NCBI GenBank assembly: GCA_005883575.1
Contig: VBFH01000022.1
Location: forward strand, 1 to 64,000
Source of the DNA: Chloroflexota bacterium
GTDB taxonomy: Bacteria > Chloroflexota > Dormibacteria > Dormibacterales > Dormibacteraceae
Reading direction: 5' to 3'
DNA length: 64,000 nt
The notes below the pieces were generated by a model, which had not been told where the DNA came from, did no database searches, and was given only the letters and a program-made list of their open reading frames with translations. Position numbers and translations under genes: made by a program. This document shows, piece after piece, positions 46,584 through 54,978 of this stretch (the stretch's first letter is position 1; every line of letters starts with the position of its first letter).

Positions 46584-47601
46584 CGGGCTTTTTTCCGAGC
46601 GACGAGCGGACCAGGCGCTTGATGTCCTCCGAGGTCGGGATCGACGCCTTCTCCAGCGGCAGGCTGTAGGGCATCGGGACCTGCGCGCCACCCAGCCGCC
46701 GGATGGGCGCGTCGAGGTAGTCGAAGCACCGCTCCTGCACGCCCGCGGCTATCTCGGCTGTCACGCCATACGTCGACCAGCCCTCCTCGACCACGACGCA
46801 GCGGCTCGTCTTGCGCACGGAGTCGACGATGGGTTTCCAGTCGATGGGCCTGATGGAACGCAGGTCGATCACCTCGGCGTCGATATCCTCCTCTTCGAGC
46901 TGCTTCGCAGCTTCGTTGGCCAGCACCGCCATCCTTGACACACCGACAATGGTCACGTCGGAACCGTTGCGCCGCAGAGCGGCCTTGCCGAGCGGCACTG
47001 TGTAGTCGCCGGCCGGCACCATGCCCCGCACGTTGTACAAGCTCATCGACTCGAGGAACATCACCGGGTTGTCACCGCGGATCGCGCTCTTGAGCATTCC
47101 CTTGGCGTCTTCGGGGGTGGTCGGCGCCACGGTCAGCAGACCGGGGATCAGGCCGTAGAGGACCTCGAGGCTGTGCGAATGCTGGGCCGACAGCTGGTGA
47201 CCGGCGCCCCCGGGCATCCGGATCACCATCGGCACCTTGGCCTCGCCGCCGAACATGTACCGGATCTTCGCCGCGTTGTTGACGATCTGGTCGTACGCGA
47301 CCAGCGAGAAATTGATCGTCATCATCTCGACTACCGGTCGCAGACCGAGCATCGCCGAACCGATCGCGGTGCCGACGATCACCTCTTCGGCGATCGGGGC
47401 ATCGACTACGCGCTGAGGGCCGAACCTGTCGAGCAAGCCCTCAGTGACGCGATACGCACCACCGAACTTGCCGATGTCCTCGCCGATGAGGAACACCGAG
47501 TCGTCTCGCTCCATCTCCTCCATGAGAGCCTCGCGCAGCGCGACGCGGTAGAGCTTTTCCTCCGCGGCCGGGGCTTTCTTGCTCTGGGTTGCGGTGGCCA
47601 T
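46576..47601 (-). CDS. pdhB: pyruvate dehydrogenase E1 component, beta subunit
   Basis: 341 residues. Forms the alpha2-beta2 decarboxylase with PdhA. Family segments are LYRVALREALMEEMERD, GEDIGKFGGAYRVTEGL, APIAEEVIVGTAIGSAM and the transketolase C-terminal domain (VVVEEGWSTYGV). The catalytic His lies in the GGAGHQLSAQHSHSLE region. ATG 47601 shares one base with the pdhA TGA. Confidence 0.95.
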   Translation of the reverse strand: MATATQSKKAPAAEEKLYRVALREALMEEMERDDSVFLIGEDIGKFGGAYRVTEGLLDRFGPQRVVDAPIAEEVIVGTAIGSAMLGLRPVVEMMTINFSLVAYDQIVNNAAKIRYMFGGEAKVPMVIRMPGGAGHQLSAQHSHSLEVLYGLIPGLLTVAPTTPEDAKGMLKSAIRGDNPVMFLESMSLYNVRGMVPAGDYTVPLGKAALRRNGSDVTIVGVSRMAVLANEAAKQLEEEDIDAEVIDLRSIRPIDWKPIVDSVRKTSRCVVVEEGWSTYGVTAEIAAGVQERCFDYLDAPIRRLGGAQVPMPYSLPLEKASIPTSEDIKRLVRSSLGKKPDA

Positions 47602-48674
47602 CACAGAGGCTCCGAGCGCAGCTCGGGCCGGTTGTCCCACTCCCCGGCGTAGCCGTACTTGTAGAGGTCGTCGGTGTTCGGGTCAGGGCTCTCGTCCGCG
47701 AACTGGATGACGTCGCGAACTTGAGCATCGACCTCCTGGCGCACGCTTTTGAAATATTCCTCATCGGCGAGCCCGCTCTGCTCCAGCTCGTGCTCGAACG
47801 CGACGATGGGGTCGGCCTTCCGCCACTTCTCCTTGTCTTCGTCGGAGCGGTACTTGTCGGGGTCGACCACCGAGTGGCCTTTGAAGCGGTAGCAGAGGGC
47901 CTCGACGAAACGTGGCTCGGAGTCGCTCCGCGTCTTCTCCACGATCTCACTGGTTCGCAGCATGACCTCGCGCAGATTCATACCGTCGATCTGGATCGAC
48001 TCCATGTCGTACGCGCACGCCTTCTTGTAGATGTCCGCGATCGCAGACGCGGCCTCGACCGGCGTGCCCATCCCGTAGCGGTTGTTGATGCAGAACCACA
48101 CGACCGGGAGGTGGAAGACCTTCGACATGTTCAGCGACTCATGGAACGCGCCGATGTTGGTCGCGCCGTCACCGAACATGCAGAAGACCACATCCTTCTG
48201 CTTGTGATACCTGACCGCCCAACCGCCGCCGACCGCGAGCGGCAGGTGCCCGCCCACGATCCCGTACCCGCCCATGAATCGGAGGCGGGAGTCGAACATG
48301 TGCATCGAGCCGCCGCGACCGTGTGAAGTCCCGGTCTCCTTGCCGAAGAGCTCGGCCATGACGGCCTTGGGGTCGATGCCGCGAGCGATCGCGTGCCCGT
48401 GCTCGCGGTAGCTGGTGAAGATGTAGTCGTTCTTCTTGAGCGCGAGCACGCCACCTACAACTGTCGCCTCCTCGCCGATGTTGAGGTGGCAGTAGCCGCC
48501 GATCTTCGCCTTGGTGTACTGCTCCTGTGCACGCTCCTCAAAACGCCGGATGAGCTGCATCTGGCGGTGCATGCCGAGGAGAAAGTCGCGATTGTCCTTG
48601 CTCAGCTTCAGCGCTTTGGGATTGATCGCGTCGGGTATCGGGGGTGGGGAGGAGGGCTTGACCGTGGCCGCCAT
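47601..48674 (-). CDS. pdhA: pyruvate dehydrogenase E1 component, alpha subunit (internal start)
   Basis: 357 residues if started at ATG 48674, which has CAGGAG 6 nt upstream. ThDP-binding segment GDGATNIGAFHES...CINN, and YHKQKDVVF before it. Phosphorylation-loop-like YGMGTP and RFKGHSVVDPDKYRS are conserved. A second in-frame ATG at 48695 lies at the end of the palindromic element. The ribosome site implies E1 alpha is made on its own even if read-through from E3 also occurs. Confidence 0.9.
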   Translation of the reverse strand: MAATVKPSSPPPIPDAINPKALKLSKDNRDFLLGMHRQMQLIRRFEERAQEQYTKAKIGGYCHLNIGEEATVVGGVLALKKNDYIFTSYREHGHAIARGIDPKAVMAELFGKETGTSHGRGGSMHMFDSRLRFMGGYGIVGGHLPLAVGGGWAVRYHKQKDVVFCMFGDGATNIGAFHESLNMSKVFHLPVVWFCINNRYGMGTPVEAASAIADIYKKACAYDMESIQIDGMNLREVMLRTSEIVEKTRSDSEPRFVEALCYRFKGHSVVDPDKYRSDEDKEKWRKADPIVAFEHELEQSGLADEEYFKSVRQEVDAQVRDVIQFADESPDPNTDDLYKYGYAGEWDNRPELRSEPL

Positions 48675-50135
48675 CTGCTTCTCCTGATTATTCATCTCCC
48701 CACCGCGTGGGGAGGTGGCGGCCGAGCCGCCGGAGGGGGGACTGGAACCCGACTTGCGGTTGGCGATGTGTATTGCCCTGCCCTGCGCCGCTAGCGCTGC
48801 CTCCATCAGCGACTCCGGCAGCGTCGGATGCGCGTGGATGGTGAGGTCGATCTGCTCGAGCGTGAGCCCGTTCTGGACCGCAAGGGCCGCCTCCGCGATC
48901 AGATCCGTTGCGCGCGGGCCGATGATGTGCGCGCCGAGGAGCCTGCCCGACTCGGGATCGCTGAGGACCTTGGCGAAGCCCTCCGACTGCCCGAGCGTGA
49001 GCGCCCGACCAGAGGCGGCGAATGGGAAGCGGCCGACCTTAATCGCGATCCCTTTCTCCTTCGCCTCTTTCTCGCCAAGGCCGACGTGCGCGATCTCAGG
49101 GTCCGTGTAGACGCAGTTCGGCGCCGCGTGGTAGTCGGGCGTACGGCTGGCGTGGCCCGCGATGCTCTCGACCGCGCAAACCCCCTCGTACGACGCGACG
49201 TGGGCGAGCATGATCCCGCCGATCACGTCGCCGATCGCCCAGATCCCGTCCGCGTCGGTGTGCAGATGCTCATCCACCACCACGCGGTAGCGATCCAGCT
49301 TGACGCCCGCCTTCTCGGCGTCGAGGCCGTCCGTGTAAGGCACGCGACCCACGGCCAGAAGGACCTGGTCCGCATCCACCGCGCCGCCCTCAGCACCCGT
49401 CGAGAACTGGACCTGCAGGCCGCCGTTCTGCTTGACCACCTTCGACACCTTGCTGTTGGTGTGGACCTCGCCTCCGAGGCCGGCGAGGTGCTTGGTGTAG
49501 ACGTTGACCAGGTCGGCGTCGACCATGGCCAGCACCTGGGGAAGCATCTCCAGGACGGTGACCTTGCTCCCGAGGGCCGCAAACATCGCCGCAAACTCCA
49601 TGCCGACCACGCCGCCACCGATCACCGCCAGGCGACGCGGCACCTCCTTCAGCTCGAGGATCTGGTCGGAGTCGATGGTCAGGTCGGCGCCTGGCAGCGG
49701 GATGCGCGCAATCGCCGACCCGGTCGCGATGACGATGTCCTTGGCCTGCAGATGATCACCGCCGACGTCGACCACCCCTTCGCCCGCGAGCCGGGCCGCG
49801 CCCTTGAAGCTGGAAACCCCGCCTGCCTTCAGCAGGCCCTCGACCCCTTTGACCAGCTGGTCGACCACACTGGTCTTGCGCTTCTGGGCGGCTGACCAGT
49901 CAAACGCGATCTTGTCGGCCACGAGGCCGAAGGGCTCACCCGCCCTGGCGAGCGTGTAGAGCTCCGAGGACTGAAGCAGAGCCTTGGTCGGGATGCAGCC
50001 GCGGACGAGGCAGGTCCCGCCCATCCGGTCCTTTTCGACGATCGCCGTCCTGGCGCCCAGCTGGGCGGCCCGGAGCGCCCCGACATAGCCGCCGGGGCCA
50101 CCACCGATCACGACCACGTCAAAGGCTCCGCCCAT
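47601..50135 (-). CDS. lpdA-pdhA: continuous frame: dihydrolipoyl dehydrogenase (E3) followed by E1 alpha
   Basis: An open frame of 844 codons with no stop between the two enzymes. The first 465 residues are a full E3: FAD motif VVVIGGGPGGYVGA, redox disulfide GGTCLVRGCIPTK, NAD motif VIGGGVVGMEF, and active-site HAHPTLPESL. A 20-residue linker is encoded by palindromic element copy E, then E1 alpha follows from about residue 488. Normal E3 would end near GRAIHI, so the element apparently removed or displaced the stop. TAGGAGCT precedes ATG 50135. Whether an E3-E1alpha fusion is made, or the enzymes are produced separately by the internal start, is not decided. Confidence 0.85.
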   Translation of the reverse strand: MGGAFDVVVIGGGPGGYVGALRAAQLGARTAIVEKDRMGGTCLVRGCIPTKALLQSSELYTLARAGEPFGLVADKIAFDWSAAQKRKTSVVDQLVKGVEGLLKAGGVSSFKGAARLAGEGVVDVGGDHLQAKDIVIATGSAIARIPLPGADLTIDSDQILELKEVPRRLAVIGGGVVGMEFAAMFAALGSKVTVLEMLPQVLAMVDADLVNVYTKHLAGLGGEVHTNSKVSKVVKQNGGLQVQFSTGAEGGAVDADQVLLAVGRVPYTDGLDAEKAGVKLDRYRVVVDEHLHTDADGIWAIGDVIGGIMLAHVASYEGVCAVESIAGHASRTPDYHAAPNCVYTDPEIAHVGLGEKEAKEKGIAIKVGRFPFAASGRALTLGQSEGFAKVLSDPESGRLLGAHIIGPRATDLIAEAALAVQNGLTLEQIDLTIHAHPTLPESLMEAALAAQGRAIHIANRKSGSSPPSGGSAATSPRGGEMNNQEKQMAATVKPSSPPPIPDAINPKALKLSKDNRDFLLGMHRQMQLIRRFEERAQEQYTKAKIGGYCHLNIGEEATVVGGVLALKKNDYIFTSYREHGHAIARGIDPKAVMAELFGKETGTSHGRGGSMHMFDSRLRFMGGYGIVGGHLPLAVGGGWAVRYHKQKDVVFCMFGDGATNIGAFHESLNMSKVFHLPVVWFCINNRYGMGTPVEAASAIADIYKKACAYDMESIQIDGMNLREVMLRTSEIVEKTRSDSEPRFVEALCYRFKGHSVVDPDKYRSDEDKEKWRKADPIVAFEHELEQSGLADEEYFKSVRQEVDAQVRDVIQFADESPDPNTDDLYKYGYAGEWDNRPELRSEPL
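48696..48738 (+). repeat. palindromic element, copy E (lpdA-pdhA junction)
   Basis: CTCCCCAC-CGC-GTGGGGAG, 2 nt, GGCGGC-CGA-GCCGCC, GGAGGGG; 43 bp. All positions between lpdA and pdhA that could hold a stop are occupied by the element or flanked without one. Confidence 0.85.
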
Positions 50136-50180
50136 AGCTCCTACCTATACGAGATATCGATGGAAATTATGCCGGGGAGA

Positions 50181-51908
50181 TCAGAGGGCCCGTCCGCCGT
50201 TCGGGCTGTACCGGTTGACGATCGGCATCCGGCGGTCGCGCCCGAAGGCGCGCTCCGTGATCTTCACGCCCGGCGGTGCTTGGCGGCGCTTGTACTCGCT
50301 TCGATCGACGAGCTGGATGACGCGAGCCACGGTCTCGGCCCGGTGACCTGCGGCCACCAGCTCCTCCGGGCTCAGATCGTCCTCGATGTAGCCGATCAGG
50401 ATGGGATCGAGCTCCTCATAGGGTGGGAGGCTGTCGGTGTCCTTCTGGCCAGGCTTGAGCTCCGCCGAAGGCGGCTTGGTCATCACGCGCTCGGGGATCG
50501 CAGTGCCGAGCGAGTTGCGGTACCGGCAAAGCTCGTAGACGGTCGTCTTGGTGATGTCCTTGAGGACGGCGTATCCGCCCGCGATGTCGCCGTACAGCGT
50601 GCCGTACCCGGTCGCCAGCTCGGACTTGTTGCCTGTGCTGAGGACGATGTAGCCGAACTTGTTCGACAGCGCGTGGAGGATCGTGGAGCGGATGCGGGGC
50701 TGCAGGTTTTCCTCCGCCACGCCAGGCTTCGTGCCCATGAAGACCGGACTCAGAATCTCCTCGAACCCTTTGTGCGGTGGCTCGATGGAGAAGTCCATCA
50801 GCTGCATCCCGAGGTTCTCGGCCACCGATCCCGCGTCCTCCAGGCTTTCGGCGGAGGTGTGCCGCGAGGGCATGCGGACTCCGATGACGTTCTCTGGACC
50901 CAGCGCGTCGCATGCGATCGCCGCCGTCAGGGCGGAATCGATTCCTCCCGACATCCCGATCACGACTTTCTGGAAACCCTGCTTGCGCATGTAGTCGTGG
51001 GTGGCGAGCACGACCGCCGCATAGATCTCGGCCGCGCCTTCGAGCGGATCGGCGAGACGCTGCGTGATCGGAGGCTTCGGACCAGCGCTGCCACCTTCGA
51101 GCTGGATCTCCGAGACGTCGAGCTCCAGTCGCTCGGCGGCGTCGGCTTCCCGACGCAGTTTTTCGACCGGACGGTGGACGGGCAGGGACGTGTCGATGTC
51201 GCAGACGAGGAGCTCCTCGACGAACGAGGCCGCGTGCGCCAGCTGGCGCCCGTGCGGATCGAACACCACGCTGTTGCCGTCGAAGACGAGCTCGTCCTGA
51301 CCGCCCACGGTGTTCACCCACGCCACGAAGGCGCCGTAATCGGCCGCGCGCCCACCGATCATCGCTTCACGCGGGGCGCGCTTGCCGTAGTGGTATGGGG
51401 AGCCGTTGATGTTGATCAGGACTTGCGCGCCGTGATGCGCCTCCCAGGCCATCGGACCGGAGGGGAACCAGCAGTCCTCGCACACCGAGAGACCGAGGCG
51501 CACGCCATTCAGCTCGAGGATCGGGCAGCGGTGGCCGGGCTCGAAGTAGCGCTTCTCGTCAAACACACCGTAGTTGGGCAAGAAAACCTTGTGGAAGATG
51601 GCCTTGACCTCGCCGCCGTCGATGAACGCCGCGGCGTTGAAGATGTCGCCTTCCTCGTCGACAAACCCGACGACTGCCGCGATGTCCCTGGTCGTCTCGG
51701 CGATCGCCTTCAGCTGGGCGATGTTGTCGCGCACGAAGGACGGTTTGAGGACTAGGTCCTCCGGCGGATACCCGGTCAGCACGAGCTCGGGAAAGCACAC
51801 GATGTCAGCGCCCGCCTCGCGCGCCTTTTCGATCCAGCTGCCGACCAGGCGTGCGTTACCGGCGAGATCGCCGACGGTCGGGTTGACCTGGGCCAGCGCA
51901 ATCCTCAC
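50181..51908 (-). CDS. nadE: glutamine-dependent NAD+ synthetase
   Basis: 575 residues. N-terminal amidohydrolase (about 1-270) with the triad Glu in CFPELVLTGYPPEDL, Lys in KVFLPNYGVFDE and Cys in LSVCEDCWFP; C-terminal synthetase (about 290-575) with GMSGGIDSALTAAIA and STGNKSELATGYGTLYGD. Converts nicotinic acid adenine dinucleotide to NAD with glutamine as nitrogen source. GTG 51908; divergent from pyrF. Confidence 0.96.
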   Translation of the reverse strand: MRIALAQVNPTVGDLAGNARLVGSWIEKAREAGADIVCFPELVLTGYPPEDLVLKPSFVRDNIAQLKAIAETTRDIAAVVGFVDEEGDIFNAAAFIDGGEVKAIFHKVFLPNYGVFDEKRYFEPGHRCPILELNGVRLGLSVCEDCWFPSGPMAWEAHHGAQVLININGSPYHYGKRAPREAMIGGRAADYGAFVAWVNTVGGQDELVFDGNSVVFDPHGRQLAHAASFVEELLVCDIDTSLPVHRPVEKLRREADAAERLELDVSEIQLEGGSAGPKPPITQRLADPLEGAAEIYAAVVLATHDYMRKQGFQKVVIGMSGGIDSALTAAIACDALGPENVIGVRMPSRHTSAESLEDAGSVAENLGMQLMDFSIEPPHKGFEEILSPVFMGTKPGVAEENLQPRIRSTILHALSNKFGYIVLSTGNKSELATGYGTLYGDIAGGYAVLKDITKTTVYELCRYRNSLGTAIPERVMTKPPSAELKPGQKDTDSLPPYEELDPILIGYIEDDLSPEELVAAGHRAETVARVIQLVDRSEYKRRQAPPGVKITERAFGRDRRMPIVNRYSPNGGRAL

Positions 51909-51945
51909 AGCTCAATTTTCGCTTTATCCACCATCGCCCATTCCC

Positions 51946-51951
51946 TACGAT
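51946..51951 (+). promoter_or_regulatory. -10 box of pyrF
   Basis: TACGAT, 9 nt before GTG 51961; the leader would be 3 nt. Confidence 0.45.
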
Positions 51952-51960
51952 TGGGCGGCG

Positions 51961-52740
51961 GTGAGCTACTTCGAACAATTGCGTGCGCTCTCGCGCGAAC
52001 GCCAGACCATGCTCTGCGTCGGCCTTGACCCCGACCCGGACCGAATCGAAGGCGGGGCAGCCGGTGCGCTGCGCCACTGCCGCCAGGTGGTACGCCAGAC
52101 CGAACAGCATGTGTGTTGCTTCAAGCCGAACAGCGCGTTCTGGGAGCAGTACGGACCGGACGGATGGAAAGCCCTGCTCGAGCTCCGGGACGAGGCGCCC
52201 AGGACTCCGTTCCTGCTCGACGCCAAGCGCGGTGACATGGACAACACGATGCGGGCGTATGCGCGGGCGGTGTTCAGGACTCTGGGCATGGATGCGGCGA
52301 CGGTCAATCCTTACCTCGGCACAGATTCGCTCGAGCAGTTCACGGCCTTCGAGGATCGCGGCGTTTATGTCCTCTGCCGAACCTCAAATCCGGGTGCGGC
52401 CGAGCTGCAGCACCTCGAGTCCGACGGCAGGCCGATCTATCGGCACGTCGTCGAGCTGGCCGAGCGCCTGAACGCGCATGGGAACGTCGGTCTTGTCATC
52501 GGCGCGACCGCGCCGGCGCAGATCGCTGAGGTCCGCGCCGTGACCGACCTGCCGTTTCTTCTGCCCGGAGTCGGAGCACAAGGGGGTGATGTCGAGGCGA
52601 CCGCCCGCGCGGCATGGAATGGCGACCCCGCGTCATGCCTCGTCTCGGCAAGCCGCAGCGTCCTCTTCGCGCAGGATCCGGCCCGCGAGGCGGCCGCGCT
52701 CAAGACTCAGATCAACGCCGCGGCGGGGGTGCGAACGTGA
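51961..52740 (+). CDS. pyrF: orotidine 5'-phosphate decarboxylase (type 2)
   Basis: 259 residues. Final step of UMP synthesis. CVGLDPDPDRI near the N-terminus, catalytic FLLDAKRGDMDNT, NPYLGTDSLE and LLPGVGAQGGD are type 2 motifs. The stop overlaps the next start (GTGA), coupling it to an amino-acid-type enzyme gene. Confidence 0.94.
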   Translation: MSYFEQLRALSRERQTMLCVGLDPDPDRIEGGAAGALRHCRQVVRQTEQHVCCFKPNSAFWEQYGPDGWKALLELRDEAPRTPFLLDAKRGDMDNTMRAYARAVFRTLGMDAATVNPYLGTDSLEQFTAFEDRGVYVLCRTSNPGAAELQHLESDGRPIYRHVVELAERLNAHGNVGLVIGATAPAQIAEVRAVTDLPFLLPGVGAQGGDVEATARAAWNGDPASCLVSASRSVLFAQDPAREAAALKTQINAAAGVRT

Positions 52741-53975
52741 AGGACGGCAGACATACCGCGCGCCTTGTTCTTAAGGGCCACATCATCGATTCGATGATGC
52801 TGCCGCAGCTCATGGACCTGGTCATGGACCTCGGCGGCAACTTCACGATCGAGGAGTTGAAGGTCGGCCAGCACAAGACCGACACGTCGATCTGCCGGAT
52901 GGAGGTGTACGCCGATACCCCCGAGGAGCTCGATCGAATCGTGCAGCGCGCCCGCGCCCTGGGCGCGACCGCCGAGCACGAGCAGCCGGTGCGCGTCGAC
53001 AAGGTGGCGCGCGAGGGCGTCTTTCCCGAAGGCTTCTACTCGACGAGCAACCTGCCCACCGAGGTGCTGGTCGACGGCCGCTGGGTCGCGGTCGAGAACA
53101 TCGAGATGGACGCCGCGATCGCGGTCGACCGCAAGCTGAAGCGGGCGCGCTGCATCGTCTTCCAGGACGCAAAGCCGGGGATGGAGGTCGTGATCGGCCA
53201 CCACGGGGTCCGCGTGACGCCGCTGGAGCGATCACGCCAGACCGAGATCTTCAGCTTCATGGGCAGCGAGGTCTCCGCCGAGAAGCCGAAGAAGGTGCTC
53301 ATCGCCGGCATCGCCGAGGAGATGCGCCAGGCGCGCGCTGCGGGGGGCAAGGTCCTTGTCGTCGCCGGTCCCGCGGTAGTGCACACCGGCGCTGGCGTAT
53401 ACCTGTCGCGGCTGATCGAGCTGGGATACGTCCAGGTCCTCTTCGCGGGCAACGCGCTGGCGGTGCACGATGTCGAGTCGGTGCTTTTCGGCACCGCTCT
53501 CGGCATCAACATCGAGAGCGGCGTCCCCATCGAGCATGGCCATGAGCACCACATGCGGGCGATCAATCGCGTGCGCGCTGCAGGTGGGCTGCGGCAGATG
53601 GTTCGGAGCGGCGAGCTGAAGGCCGGCGTCATGAAGTCCGCGATCGATCACGGGGTCGAGATCGTGCTCGCGGGCTCCGTCCGCGATGACGGCCCGCTGC
53701 CCGACGTGATCACGGACATGATCGAGGCGCAGCGGCGGATGCGCGCCGCCCTGAGTGGTGTGCGCATCGCGCTGATGCTGTCGACCATGCTCCACTCGAT
53801 CGCGACCGGCAACATGCTGCCCGCCGGGGTGCGCACGGTCTGCGTCGACATCAACCCGGCCGTGGTGACCAAGCTGGCCGACCGCGGCAGCTGGCAGTCC
53901 GTCGGCCTGGTCACCGACGTCGAGTCATTCTTGCGCGAACTGGCCCTTGTCGTGGAAACTGGTCGCCATGGCTAA
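52737..53975 (+). CDS. TIGR00300/LOR-SDH family protein (possible ornithine cyclodeaminase type)
   Basis: 412 residues. The N-terminal part (1-110) has a ferredoxin-like LOR/SDH region (LVLKGHIIDSMMLPQLMDLV, GNFTIEELKVGQHKTD). The remainder matches the TIGR00300 group, with GPAVVHTGAGVYLSRLIELGY and NALAVHDVESVLFGT. Relatives include the archaeal-type ornithine cyclodeaminase and the C-terminal half of cyanobacterial AgrE, which makes proline from ornithine; the arginine dihydrolase half is not present here. The reaction is inferred. Confidence 0.75.
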   Translation: MKDGRHTARLVLKGHIIDSMMLPQLMDLVMDLGGNFTIEELKVGQHKTDTSICRMEVYADTPEELDRIVQRARALGATAEHEQPVRVDKVAREGVFPEGFYSTSNLPTEVLVDGRWVAVENIEMDAAIAVDRKLKRARCIVFQDAKPGMEVVIGHHGVRVTPLERSRQTEIFSFMGSEVSAEKPKKVLIAGIAEEMRQARAAGGKVLVVAGPAVVHTGAGVYLSRLIELGYVQVLFAGNALAVHDVESVLFGTALGINIESGVPIEHGHEHHMRAINRVRAAGGLRQMVRSGELKAGVMKSAIDHGVEIVLAGSVRDDGPLPDVITDMIEAQRRMRAALSGVRIALMLSTMLHSIATGNMLPAGVRTVCVDINPAVVTKLADRGSWQSVGLVTDVESFLRELALVVETGRHG

Positions 53976-54117
53976 AGGACGCGACAAGCAAGGACGCGAG
54001 GCCAAAAAGAAGAAGAAGCCGAAGCAGCCGGCCGCGGCGGTGCCGACGAACGTTCAGTTCCGGCATCACTCCGTGGTGACGGGTCAGCCCGAACCGCCGC
54101 CCCGCCCGACCGAATAA
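53968..54117 (+). CDS. 49-residue Lys/Pro-rich small protein
   Basis: ATG 53968 overlaps the preceding gene by 8 nt. The first 20 residues are strongly basic (MAKGRDKQGREAKKKKK), then Pro/Ala-rich, ending PPPRPTE. It may bind nucleic acid. Its position and coding pattern support a gene, but there is no family match. Confidence 0.45.
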   Translation: MAKGRDKQGREAKKKKKPKQPAAAVPTNVQFRHHSVVTGQPEPPPRPTE

Positions 54118-54125
54118 TCGACCGC

Positions 54126-54497
54126 CTGACCCCCCGGCACGTCGTTTTTCCGGTCATCGGCTTTCTCGGCGGGCTGCTCGGAGGGCTGCTGGGTGTCGGT
54201 GGCGGTTTCATCCTGGTTCCGCTGCAGGTGCTGTGGACGGACACGCCCCAGCGCAACGCCAACGCCAACTCTCTGGTCGCGATCATCCCCATCGCGGTCG
54301 CCGCGCTTCCCATCTACTACTTTCGCAAGGGTTCGCCGCAGATCGACTCTCACGTGGCGCTCTTCCTCGTCATCGGAAGCGTCGCGGGCGCGTACATCGG
54401 CGCTCGGGTGCTGAGCCGGATCCCCGATCGCCAGCTCAAGTTCGCCGTCGCGATCGTCCTCGGCGTGGTCGGGCTCAAGGAGCTGCTGTTGCCTTGA
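54126..54497 (+). CDS. TSUP (TauE/SafE) half transporter, first gene
   Basis: 123 residues with four hydrophobic segments. GLLGGLLGVGGGFILVPLQVL and ANSLVAIIPIAVAALPIYY are the TSUP repeat motifs. Full TSUP proteins have about 250 residues and two such repeats. CTG 54126 is the only possible start (also CTGA) upstream of the conserved glycine-rich segment; no ATG, GTG or TTG occurs there. It overlaps the second half gene as TTGA. Confidence 0.8.
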   Translation: MTPRHVVFPVIGFLGGLLGGLLGVGGGFILVPLQVLWTDTPQRNANANSLVAIIPIAVAALPIYYFRKGSPQIDSHVALFLVIGSVAGAYIGARVLSRIPDRQLKFAVAIVLGVVGLKELLLP

Positions 54498-54880
54498 GCT
54501 GGGCGGACGCGGCGGCCGTGGTGGGCGGCTTCGGCGCCGGTTTTCTGAGCGGCACGATCGGCATCGGCGGTGGGCTGCTCTTCGTGCCGACCATGACGGT
54601 CGGCCTCCGGCTGTCCCAGGCCGTGGCCCAGGGCACCTCGCTGGTCGCCATCATCCCGACGGCGATCGTCGGCGCCTTCACCCACTTCCGGCGAGGCAAC
54701 GTCCTGAGCCGGCCCGCGCTGATGATGGGCGGTGGGGGCGTGGTCGGGGCGGTGATCGGCGCCCTGGTGGCGGTCGAGGTGCCCGGGCCCTTGCTGGCAA
54801 GGATCTGGGGTGGGTTCCTCGTCTTCAGCGCCTACCGCCTGACGATGCAAGCCCTCAAGGCTTCGGAAAAAACGCCCTAA
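54494..54880 (+). CDS. TSUP (TauE/SafE) half transporter, second gene
   Basis: 128 residues, again four hydrophobic segments, with GFLSGTIGIGGGLLFVPTM and QGTSLVAIIPTAIVGAF. It is the second repeat unit of the transporter and ends 98 nt before the acyl-CoA dehydrogenase gene. Together with the previous gene it would equal one full TSUP sulfite/organosulfonate/anion transporter; the substrate is not known. Confidence 0.8.
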   Translation: MSWADAAAVVGGFGAGFLSGTIGIGGGLLFVPTMTVGLRLSQAVAQGTSLVAIIPTAIVGAFTHFRRGNVLSRPALMMGGGGVVGAVIGALVAVEVPGPLLARIWGGFLVFSAYRLTMQALKASEKTP

Positions 54881-54885
54881 TTTGT

Positions 54886-54914
54886 TGACAGGCTCGCTCG
54901 GCCCGGCGTAGCGT
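54886..54914 (+). promoter_or_regulatory. sigma70-type promoter of the acyl-CoA dehydrogenase gene
   Basis: TTGACA (54886-54891), 17-bp spacer, TAGCGT (54909-54914). This is the best complete promoter in the window; transcription should begin near 54921. Confidence 0.7.
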
Positions 54915-54928
54915 TTCACTCTGGAAAC

Positions 54929-54944
54929 GGTACGTACGAGTACC
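54929..54944 (+). promoter_or_regulatory. inverted repeat, candidate TetR operator
   Basis: GGTAC-GTACGA-GTACC lies just after the predicted transcription start and before the ribosome site; probable operator for the TetR regulator encoded downstream. Confidence 0.55.
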
Positions 54945-54978
54945 ACGGCGTTATGAGAGCAGGAGATCAGGCAGGGAC

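Noticed and set aside
46163-48738. Peptides encoded by element copies D and E as a shared protein motif
   Set aside because: They look alike (Pro- and Gly-rich) but the copies are read in different frames relative to the element, so the likeness comes from base composition.
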